This document shows, piece after piece, positions 22,914 to 32,686 of a DNA stretch of 64,000 nucleotides. The notes under the pieces are model-generated. The model did no database searches, was not told the DNA's origin, and saw nothing but the letters and a program-made list of their open reading frames with translations. The position numbers and the translations under genes were made by a program. The DNA comes from Gymnopus androsaceus JB14. Its lineage: Eukaryota; Basidiomycota; Agaricomycetes; Agaricales; Omphalotaceae. The stretch is taken from positions 55,592 to 119,591 of the forward strand of contig ML769599.1 in assembly GCA_009733575.1 (NCBI GenBank), in the 5' to 3' direction. Numbering within the stretch: the stretch's first letter is position 1; the number at the start of each line of letters is the position of its first letter.

Positions 22914-24768
22914 GTCCGATACTTCAATCCATGCTACCTCAGAGAACGACTGTCTCCAATCCGAAATCCAGGAGAAAGAATCGCATTGTTTCGGATTCTG
23001 ACGCGGTTCCAAAATGCCATGCAGTGGTGACACCAACGAGGCGTAGATGGAGCTGACCAGAACTCTGAGGATGTAAGTCAACAGCTCACTCTTGGTGCGT
23101 ACATCGAATTAACTGCCGTATTATTAAGCGAATTGAAAGTAATCCAACGACTTCAGATGATGAACCCGAAAACGAAGGACTTCATTCCTCTCCTGTCAAG
23201 GAATATCCGAGCTCATTCGAGGACTCCTCTGAAGAATCCGACTTTGAGTCGTATCCTTATCCAATCAATGTTCATCGCGCTGGAGGCGATACCCCTCAAG
23301 CCCCGCAGGATCTGCTCCAACATGAACGTGAATATCATCCTGCGTTGACTATTCAACCTGGAGGGATAACTTACTACGACTATGAGCATTGCAATGTGAT
23401 ACTCTTTATGTCATCTGGAACTTTCTCTAAATTCTAGTTTGGTCTAGCTCGACACCGAGGAACAACCGAGGAGCTTCTATGCAGGAACATCTTCTCCCAG
23501 TGAAGAATCTGAGGTATGCGCGAGATTTTCTCTCAAATGCTCCCACTTATCGATATTTTTCTAAAAAAAGTTTGAACTAGAGAAAGGAGGATCCACCTCT
23601 CCCACTTCATCGGTGCTGTATTTTCATAATTATCAAATTCCAATAGCGTCGCTAAACCAGGACACTTCAGGTCGAAGGCCAGGTTCCCAGCGCCAAAGCC
23701 TGAGAGCAGTAAGTCCTCCTGCATCTGTATCCCGTTAAATCGCTCATCGCTTGTAGCTCTATCATCCACGAAGGAGAGGATTGAAAGGCGACCTGATGAC
23801 TGCAGGTTTAGCAATTGAAGGGTTTCTTGATGCATGCTTAAATTATTTCATAGAATTATCAAGTTCTCGATATACTCAAGCACGCTGTGTCGATGCTCCC
23901 TCCGGTTTATGCCAGACCAGACCCGTCAGAGCTGGGTCCAATTGCTTCGTCTAAGAGCACCGACACTGCTATCAAAAACTACCGCATGCTTCCTGAACAG
24001 GTAATTCTTTGTATTATTTCCTGATCAGCGTCGCCAATGATTTTCTCCCTGTTCACAGCTCATTTATCCATTGCGTGGTCCCAGTCTGATTGACCGTCGT
24101 GGCGAAAAGGTCTTCTATTTTTCCGGAGGCGCTACGACCCATTGGTTTGGTTACGCTCGACAGCATGCTCTGGTAACTGGGATTAGAGCTCAAGAACATC
24201 CAAGCCTGGGGCTCCGTCTTGAAGGTACCTTCGAGGACGCCTACGATCAGACGAGGGAGCTGTTCTTTACTCATGGCGCTGATTTGTACTATGCCGGAAG
24301 GTATAGGTGCCTTCGTATTGAGGAGGTCATCGGTGACCACGAAATCACTGGGTACTTGGTATGTTCTACTCGAATCAATGGTCATTATAATCCTGACTGT
24401 CTCCCCTCCTATCTTGCTAGAACTATCACATCATTCCTAATACGTTTAAGGCCAAGATGATTTCAGCAGCCGTAGATGCCCAGCCTCCACGTAGCTCCAC
24501 TGACCTCAACCCGCCTCTGGATTTCAAGGCTATTAAAGAGCTTTGCTCGAAAGGCATCATCAAATTCGAAGTGGTCGCGCTGCAGTGTATGAGCTTTGAC
24601 CACGAGGTGTTCGTTGCCCTCGGCGGGGAATACAGGACTCCGTCTGTACCTGTTGTGGAAAGGTTTCTAGGAATGCTCAGCAAGTCAATGGCCCATTCCG
24701 ACACGCCCCAGCTCTCGGACGACGATAGTGATGCGTCCAATCTAAAATTGAAGAGAGGGACTGGATAG
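22914..24768 (+). CDS. Unrecognised multi-exon protein, acidic N-terminus and globular C-terminal domain
   Basis: Same-strand exons read as an acidic, serine-rich N-terminal part (SSFEDSSEESDFESYPYPIN, DTEEQPRSFYAGTSS) followed by a better ordered C-terminal part: LIYPLRGPSLIDRRGEKVFY, FFTHGADLYYAGRYRCLRIE and FEVVALQCMSFDHEVFVALG, ending KLKRGTG at 24768. The segment with a hydrophobic strand, LYYAGRYRCLRIEEV, weakly resembles the fungal-specific domain of unknown function DUF6697, but this is from memory and not checked. The 5' end is uncertain: ATG at 22914 (MSDTSIHATSENDC) runs into a stop after 29 codons, and an adjacent frame continues with a basic segment (SRRKNRIVSDSD). An intron or a one-base error near 22990-23045 would be needed. 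No function is proposed. Confidence 0.5.
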
Positions 24769-24948
24769 GATCTAGAAATGACCTACGAAACATCTCTGTT
24801 TGTATCTTTTGTGTTGGCACTTTATTCCAAGTTCGTCGTGCCGTTACGTTCGTGAAAAAAGTGTGAAAACATCCACTGGAGACCCATAATAAATATGTAC
24901 CTCAGATTAGATATAATACACTAAGTACCTGCCTAAACGTCAAAAGAG

Positions 24949-27484
24949 CTAATCGCTATCACTGCTGCTACTATCGTCAGAAGAATCTTCGTCTGTACTA
25001 CTCTCATCGTCGCTGTCGTCCTTCTCCGTAATCTTCTTCACATTACCTCCCTTCATCAGCGACATTTGGCCAGCAAGACTGTCCTCATCCGGATCCGATA
25101 TTTCATCCTCTGAAGGCTGCTCGTCTGCGTTCAACGCTGATACATCGTCGATTTTAAGCTGTGCGAAAAAGTCTGTAAGAAAATGGATGAGAGGAGGAGA
25201 AGTCGCATACGGTCATGTTTTTAGAAAGTTCTTCTCCAACAAACGTGTCACTAATCAGGTATAACTTCCAGGTATACATACCCGGACCTTGAGGGGCCTG
25301 AAATTGTAGCTTGTATGTCCGGTAATTCCTGTCGCCACCATTAGGGTCGGAATACGGAACGTTGGTGATCTTCATCGGAGGAACGACCACACGCGAATTC
25401 TTGTCGTCCGCGAGAACGATCCACCAGCTTGGTTTTCGGTACTATAGACGCGTATTAGAACGACTAAAAGAAACCAAGCGCAGCAGAACTCACCTCGGGC
25501 CAATATGGAGCATGTGCCCAACCAGAGGAGCCCTCGTCTTTGATGGGTTCGGCGTCGCCACGACTTAGCAAGAATTCTTCGTCTTTTTCATCGTTCGCTT
25601 TCAAGGTCCGTTTCACTTGCTCGGCGTCAGGTTCTGGCTTGTTAGCCAACACTGAACTCGAACTCGAGGTTGGAGGTGAAAGCCGTAGCTTGACAACAAG
25701 ATAGACAATGGAGGAGGGAGTTACAATGCGTTCACCGATTACTGGATGAATACGTTAGCCATTTCGACGCACCACATACTTTCGTTCATACCTTTATAAG
25801 CAGCGTCAGCTAGTTCAAGCCTACCCCACCGATCCACTGCCTTTTTCACATCATCTACTCTGCCGTCGCTCTTCGCCTCCAGCTCGTCGACCAGCTCTGG
25901 CAAATCAGCCGCTTTCAAAGTAGCAAATTCCTCAGTTTTGATTCCAGGCAGCTGAGATAGTCGGTCACGCTTTCCAGGTGAAGCACGGGGAAGCAGTGCT
26001 TGTGTCAGGTATCCGTGTAAACGCATGACATACATAGTCGGGATTAACCAGTTAGCGAGATATCGAGATGTTTAGCAGGGCATTTAGAAGAACGGGAGTT
26101 TGGAGTAGGATCTGGGTTTGCGCTATAATCGAGTCTATTCAACTGATGTGTGAAAGTGGAATCAACGAGACATACCTTTCTGTAGACTTGGGCTTTCAAC
26201 CTTGAGTCGTAAAAGATGCGCGTATATGAGTATCATGGCTTTCCGGTGACCCGCGTCCTGTCCAGCATTGATGACGCTCTGCAACGTGATCCCATTGTTT
26301 CGGCGCAACAATGGCGATATTCTTCTCTAAACGGTCGAGTTCTGCAACATCGCTTGCAGTTACGCTCTTTTTGTTACGAAGTTCCCACTTGTACGCTTTG
26401 CCGAGAGCCCCAACAACGTCTTCCATCGAAGAGTCCTCTTTCAACGCCTTGAAAAACGCGGCGGCAGAACTAACGTTGATGCCGTCTTTGGTTTTCTGGC
26501 GAGAGCCGAACCACCATCGTCCCTATGAAAGCAATCCATGGTTATGTGGGAATGGATGAAGGACTATAGCACTTACGACCAGAGTTGGTAATGCACCGCC
26601 AAAAATTAATCCATAGACACCAAGCACCCATGATATTGTTCTTGCTCTCTACAATCCATTTGGGTAGCGCAATCCCCACCGAAGTCTGCTGTGGTCCGTC
26701 AGGATTGCCATATTTACGCAAGTTTTCTCGGATAGTCTCGTCCGTTAGCCTAAGCAAGTGAGTTAGTTGATTAGCTTCGGCAAAACCTCGAGGACGTACG
26801 ATTTGTATGCTTTGGTGAGATCGACGAATTTATTTTGTATCTGCTCGAGAGTGTCATTCACCGTAGCTTTAACTTTATCTGGGTGACTGTCAATGAAAGT
26901 GTCAGAAAGAGTTATCATGGACAACTGTTTGAAGTGACTTGCTAGATCTTTGAAAGTTTCTTGAAGTGTGATTTGATTTCCTTCTCTGAAGCAGACTATG
27001 GAGCAACAGTAAGCTTTTATACCAAACATAACCAGATAGGCGTACAGTTGACAGTCCCAAAATCTCGAAAGGATCATATACTTTGTTGTCCATCTTTGCG
27101 TTCGCGACTTTGTACGAAAGAAACGCGAAAACAGACCATCCGCATATGATAAAGATGGACCTTTCAGAATACAAATCAGAATTATAGCGTACACTCGAAA
27201 TACGTTGAACACACTTTGCAGAAAATTTTGGGTTGAAAATCGAGCCGTTCTCCCGTTTGCCGATACGCGAGCGTTGTTCAACACAAAGGTTGCATTGACA
27301 TCCAGCTACAGTTTTCTTCTCTAGTTGAAGAAACAGATTGAGAACGGATTGAGAAACGTGTCCAGCCAAAATGCTTACTGGAAGGTGAGATGGACAGTGT
27401 CAACGGAATGAGAATCAGGGCAAGGAAAGTGATTATAAAGTAGGCGGCCAAATTTCCGCCTTCATCGTAGCTGTAGTTCGCCAT
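24949..27484 (-). CDS. SEC63: ER translocon component SEC63, J-domain membrane protein
   Basis: Subunit of the SEC62/63 complex that recruits the luminal Hsp70 (BiP/Kar2) to the Sec61 channel for post-translational import. Start at 27484 (MANYSYDEGGNLAAYFIITF, first membrane segment). A cysteine-bearing linker (GCQCNLCVEQRSR) and a further membrane segment (FIICGWSVFAFLSYKVANAK) precede the J-domain, which opens YDPFEILGLST and has the catalytic HPD in SHPDKVKATVNDT; KFVDLTKAYK is its last helix. The Sec63/Brl region spans about 26750-25150, including GTKALPTLVVGRWWFGSRQK-like minus-strand coding around 26460-26590 and PMKITNVPYSDPNGGDRNYR near the end. The C-terminus is strongly acidic (DESSTDEDSSDDSSSSDSD), as expected for the tail that binds SEC62. 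Membrane topology with a luminal J-domain fits the family. Many short introns were seen. Confidence 0.88.
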
Positions 27485-27852
27485 TGTAGCGCGTCGTTAT
27501 CGACGACAACAAGTTATGTGGCAGTTGAGGTGGAAAGAGTGTCGAAATTTACGTGGCAACGGATCGGATATGGCCAGCCGAAATAGACGCTCGGCGCGCC
27601 TATGCGGCTAGTGAGACGTGGAGCTACTCAAGAGTCAAAGGAATTCAAAACTTGGCCAAAAACACGCAACTAATACAAACACGCAACTAATACGCTCTAA
27701 TGGAATGTACAAAAACATACTATACATTCAATCACGGTAAACTAGATACATTTGAGATATATACAATCACCCAGAGAAACTGTACCAGGTCACAGAACTG
27801 AGCGCGACTCGGAAGTATAACGTATTAAGTAGTATAACTCGACCCTCCAACT
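27485..27852. other. Intergenic spacer, SEC63 promoter side
   Basis: SEC63 upstream region and the 3' flank of the next minus-strand locus. Near 27653-27690 a short direct repeat containing ACACGCAACTAATAC occurs twice. Nothing else recognised. Confidence 0.4.
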
Positions 27853-29178
27853 TCAAACGTCGTACAATCGATTCAAAAAAAGTCCAAAATTGCTTCCTCC
27901 GACTTCAAGGACTCGGAGAAATTCAGGAGTAGAAGTCTGGATCTTTCTCTTTTTATTCACTTGTTAGAGAACACCTTCGATTCTCCTCGAGGTTTTCATA
28001 TAGTAGCAGTTCGCTTCGAATCCTGGAATGGTTCTATAATATGATGAGGTCGAATGAACGGGCTAGGTGTTCGGTCCCAATCAGTAGGAAGATTAGTGAG
28101 AGGTGATGTAAGACCTGATTCCACCTCGAGTCCCTCCGTAGACGTATGAGAATCGAAATTGGTTTTTGATGAGGTCGTGGGGAGGTCTACATCTATGCAA
28201 GTTGAATTGAGCTCCGTCGAACTGCTTGTGCGGTGTCGAGCAGGAGGGAGATGAGCGAGAGTTACCAAGCTATTTTTATTGAGAGCCAAAACATAGCGGA
28301 AGGATTGCTCAACCGGAACAAACTCTTTTGTCCATTTTAAGAAGGACTCGGCAGAGGAAAGGAAGGAGGAGGTTAGATGGCAGTGCACCTTCTTTTCTTC
28401 ACTCTTCTCCAGCATCTGGGATGCGGTCCGCTTCAACGACGGTCGAAGACTAGTAACTGGAGCGTTAGCCACTACACCAGTGAGTGTCATCGACATGGTT
28501 GCGCCAGGGCCTAGTGCTATAGCATTAATAGGCTCTGCAACACTAACAGCGGACGACAAGGAACGAGCCCGTTTCGGAGACTGAAAGAAGAAGGGAGTGT
28601 TGGAATCTGGCCGCCAGAGTTGACAAAAGTCACCCTCAGCCAGCCTGAAGCGCTCAGGTTGTCCGGGATATAGTGGTTTTCAGCCTATCCTCCTCTTTTG
28701 GCGCACCCGTCAATATGCCGATTTTCAGAATTGACAAGGTCCATCCATCGGGGACACTGATAGACTGGGATGAGTTAGTTTCATGAAACTCAAAAACGTT
28801 CGCGCCATTTTCATCCAGGTCAAGAAACCTAATGGATACGTTGTCAGAGTCAAGGATGCGAATGCTATAATGTTCCTAGAAGATAGTTTTCAGAAATGTA
28901 CTGTATACTGATCATAATGAATCGAACACTAACTTGAGGACTGCTTATTTACGAGGAAATAGTCTGCAGAGAATGTGGGTAGGAGCGTGCGTTATTACCT
29001 CTTGTTCCGCAGCGCGTGCGTACAGGTGCGCAAGTCCTAGAACAGCTCCTATAGTCGGAAGAGCCAAGGATGGTGCTCTTTCTTCTTTCTTATTACTATC
29101 GGCGTAGAGATGCGAAAGTCCAACAATCGGATTGCCAACGTTGAACAGTCCGGCCTGGTTCGTAACATCAGCGATCAT
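27853..29178 (-). pseudogene. Internally deleted paralogue A of an unknown tandem gene pair
   Basis: Minus-strand exons: N-terminal exon from 29178 (MIADVTNQAGLFNVGNPIVG) with two short motifs, GLSHLYAD and GLAHLYAR; an exon near 28870-28660 (SIRILDSDNVSIRFLDLDEN); and a main exon, 28576-27996, with SLKRTASQ, FLKWTKE, LVTLAHLPPARHR and DWDRTPSP. The same motifs in the same order occur in paralogue B (29503-31150). Copy A then lacks the middle several hundred bases of B and runs at once into the homologous C-terminal end: EGVL, an in-frame TAA, then VNKKRKIQ and EVGGSNFG with FLNR to 27853, against ESVLQRMKGKKKDQNF and LGGSNF in B. So A seems to be a truncated copy. The SIRILDSD exon has no counterpart seen in B. 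Function unknown. Confidence 0.5.
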
Positions 29179-29502
29179 TTCGCAGCAGGTTAAGGATGTT
29201 AATAGTTACCGCGTCTCGGTCCATTTGTCCTTACTGAAGAATTCGCCGTCAAGTAAGAAAACGCGGAAGGGAATAGACGCCCATACTCTGCATGAGCTGA
29301 ATGATGCACGCCTACGGACCTACAAAGCTTACACGACATTCTATCAAACACGACATTCTATCAACTAGCTGGGCAATCTTTAGCCTCAGTACAATACATT
29401 CTAGTCGATAAAATATTACACTATCTGATTATTTGTAAGACATAGTACATACAACTACTTATCTAGAAACTAACTGCGCTATACTGTATCTTCGAAGTCC
29501 AC

Positions 29503-31150
29503 TCAACGACATTGCGATCGGTTCAAGAAAATTTCAACATATGTCTCGAAATTACTTCCTCCCAGCATCCTAACGACTCCTATAAGAAATTCGCGGTTAT
29601 TAGAGTAAAAGTTTTGATCTTTCTTCTTTCCCTTCATTCGTTGCAGAACGCTTTCGATGGTCCCGTGTAGCCATTTCGTACCGCGAGGAAAGTTTCTTTC
29701 GGTATAGCTCAAGAGCACTGGGTCGAGCAAGACCGTGGCACCAAACTAGCAACAGGATAATTGAAGTGAAAACGTATCGTTAACTCAAGAAAAATCCTAC
29801 CTCTTGGTACAATGACCTGAAGTGTCTACGGCGGCCCATGATGTAGTCTAAGTAGCCAAAATCCTCCCCCATGGTAGTTTCGCGAAATTTTTGCTTGACT
29901 TCGAGGTCGTATTCATTGACCATTTCGATGGCTTCTATGTTATGTATAAGAAGGTTCGTGAGCCAGGTGAAGATCGTGGTCCCTGGATCGTCTCGCTTGA
30001 CAGTACGGAAGAGTAGACGTTCGCGTTGAATCATTCTGTCACAGGCATCCGCAATCTGGTGGAGGTTTATAGCGGTGTCTACGCAGGAGGATGAACTTGA
30101 CGGTAGCTGGGACAAGGGAAGAAACGCAGTAGCCTAAACAAGCCAAATGAACAAAAAAGAAAAGTCGAGTCAAAAGTACTACTCACAATATCCCCATCAA
30201 GTACTTTAACATAGCCAACCACTATTCTCCTTATCGCCTCGGCCTCCCGCTTGAGACCAGTACTATTATACCCACGCTGTGATACCATCTGAAAAAACTC
30301 TTGAAGGGTATAACGTGGGACATCATCCTCAGTCCCCTTGAAGATCGCTTCAACCTGACCGGCCACTTGGGTCGAAATGAGATCACTGTTAACAGTTCTC
30401 CGTCTAGAGGCTTGTCCTGCATCCCGGGATGGCTTTTTGTGACCATCTTTTCTGGAATTGGGCTGGAGCTTTACTTTGCCAGGAGGTGAGTAAGTTGGAT
30501 CTGATGGACCAGGACTAGGTGTTCGCTCCCAATCAGAAGGAATGGTGAGAGGTGATGTAGAACGCGAGTCCACACTAGACGCGCGGGAAGGCAAGTCGGT
30601 TTTTTCTATGACAGATGTCCGTACGCTCTGGAAAGATGCTGCCTCTACGGCGCTGAGCAGGAGGAAGATGGGCAAGAGTCGTTAAACTCTTTTCATTTCC
30701 AAACAAGGCACGGTGAAAGGACTGGTCAGCCTCTTTGGTCCACTCTAAGAAGGACTGGGCAGAGGAAGGGGAAGAAGAGGTTGCATTGTGCTCCTTTTTG
30801 ACCTTCTTTCCTTCACTTTCCTGTATCTGGGATGAAGTCCGTTTCAACGGTCGGTGAATCATCGACGCGCTTGTACCCGGGATGCTATTGCCCTGAGATT
30901 CAATTCGATGAGGTTTCTAGGAGATAGTTCTCAAATATAAGACTCGGATGCTTGTATGCTAGCAAATTTTCAAACGCACTTGAGCATTTACGAGAGAATG
31001 GTCGACTTGCTGAATTTGAGGATCAGAAAGCGTAGATGCTGTATGAGGTACTTCAGAGCCATAGTACAAGTGCGCGAGTCCTAAAGGAGCCGATGGAACT
31101 TTCTCTTTGTTATCGGTGTAGAGGTGCGAAAGCCCATTGCCAAAGAACAT
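29503..31150 (-). CDS. Paralogue B of the unknown tandem gene pair
   Basis: N-terminal exon from 31150 (MFFGNGLSHLYTDNKEK, then LGLAHLYYGSE) ends at a GTAAAT donor near 30996. It joins in phase to KPHRIESQGNSIPGTSASMI near 30913, followed by PLKRTSSQIQESEGKKVKKE (basic, possibly nuclear), SAQSFLEWTKEADQSFHRAL and SLTTLAHLPPAQRR. Then comes SPLTIPSDWERTPSPGPSDP, a helical region (QVAGQVEAIFKGTEDD, LKREAEAIRRIVVGYVKVLD), TTIFTWLTNLLIHNIEAIEM, MGRRRHFRSLYQEVG, and a C-terminus with IESVLQRMKGKKKD and LGGSNF. Between LPPAQRR and the DWERTPSP part the frame shifts (about 30600-30665) without an intron, where paralogue A is continuous. No known domain was recognised; it may be a lineage-specific nuclear or regulatory protein. 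Confidence 0.45.
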
Positions 31151-31686
31151 GAGTCCAGCCTAGTTAGCGAGCTTTAGGATCACGCTTGGATCGGTCTTTA
31201 AGGAATTGGAAGTTACCATAGTCAGCGAGTATTATACTTACTGGAGAACCCAAGTTCATTAAGAAGAGGAAAGATGAGAAGACTTAGCGCTGAGTCATCC
31301 CTTCTGACTAATTAAGCTTCCATCACTGGATCCGGAGTGGTCACAGTCTGAGTTATGGTACGGAGTCAACCATGAATTCAGCTACAAACCAAACTTGATT
31401 ATGACACAGAACGTCGTATAGGCCTTTCAAATACCCTTGAAATTTCCTTGATAATTCACCCAACTCAATCTTGATTCTCAGTTCATCTGATCCAACTTCT
31501 CCTGCCACCGCATCATAGTAAGTATGATGCTGCAAAAAAAAGATCGGTCAAAACAAATGATATCTGGATGGGAACAGAACTCCTTGTTCTTTTTGGCTTC
31601 CTTCCACACACACCCTCCTCTGTCGTATCGAGAACAGCTTGCTTACTCACTTGTTAGAGTCTCTGTAGAATAACTGCTGGGCTACG
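31151..31686. other. Intergenic region with a 60-residue minus-strand frame
   Basis: Upstream DNA of paralogue B. At 31353-31535 a minus-strand frame reads SDELRIKIELGELSRKFQGY and LKGLYDVLCHNQVWFVAEFM. Its composition is coding-like but it has no clear start or partner exon, so it may be an exon of a further unknown gene or a remnant. Confidence 0.3.
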
Positions 31687-32188
31687 ATGAACGCGCCCGG
31701 TGGAGATGTCTATAAAGGACGGGGCCGACAACCTCACGCGAGACATCAACCAAGAATCCAAGCTCGTCACTGCTCAAGATGCATGCATCTGAATCATGAT
31801 TTCAGCGACTCTGAGTTACGGTTCAAGCCAAAGTTTGCCGAGTCTGAGGTGAGACTTTACTTGCTTGTTTGCGTCGTCTGCTAATAAACAATCGACTCAC
31901 TAGCTCGAGCCTCCTTCTAATTCGCCTAACTATGAGCGTAATGTATCTTTTGCATTGGCTCCTGGTACCGACCGTTTGGGTATTTCTGGTGGATTCCAAA
32001 GCAGCGTTGGTGGGTCTCAGACCATCATTGCACACCGTCACAATTACTACCCTGATCCTCACGGTAATCGTGTTGATGCTCCCGCCAACAAGTATGGGCT
32101 TGTCAATATTTCCGATGTTCATGTACACATCGATATCCATTGCGGAGATTTCAAGTGCTGGGTCATTTCCATGTGCGTGTGTATGTGA
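31687..32188 (+). CDS. Hypothetical protein, two exons
   Basis: Exon 1 from 31687 (MNAPGGDVYKGRGRQPHARH) ends ELRFKPKFAESE at a GTGAGA donor near 31850. After a 55-bp intron, exon 2 reads LEPPSNSPNYERNVSFALAP, then GISGGFQSSVGGSQTIIAHR, and ends at 32188. The SELRFKPKF and APGTDRLGISGG segments look coding, and the intron has good borders. No domain, signal peptide or membrane segment was recognised. It could also start further upstream. Confidence 0.35.
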
Positions 32189-32686
32189 TTCATTCGTTGA
32201 CCTCAACACTCATTTTTGGCTTGCTCTACTTTATCCAGCGGTTTATTTGTCGGTTTATTTGTTATAATTATTGGATGCATGCGCCGCGCCATAATTGTAA
32301 CTTAAATGTATAAACTCCTGATGTTCTGATGATTTGACTCGGTCTTACTTGTACTGTAACATGTTCCTAGAAACACAGAGTGGGTGAGAGAGGTGCTGTG
32401 GTCTTGAATTAGGGTGTTGTTTTTCAACTACTGTACAACCTTGTACAACTTTCCAGAGCAGGATCTCTTATCTTTGTTTTTTAAAGCCCGTTTATTCGCC
32501 TAAGTGCGGTAGCATATGGTAGCGAATGCCTCGAGAGATTGTCTGCTCGAGGGCGTGGGTCTGCCAACAACATTCAGGCTCCCGAGGGAGGCCTGATCTC
32601 TTATCTAACTACCAGCTATGACCTTAGGTACTTATCAAGTATCAAGTAAGAGTAGGTGTTCTGAAAGCAAAATTTACATGCGATTA
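32189..32686. other. Intergenic DNA
   Basis: 3' flanks of the hypothetical gene and of HEL2. Nothing recognised. Confidence 0.4.

Noticed and set aside
22662..23081. 139-residue minus-strand open frame
   Set aside because: No domain or exon partner, and it overlaps the 5' part of the plus-strand unknown gene; kept only as a remote possibility.
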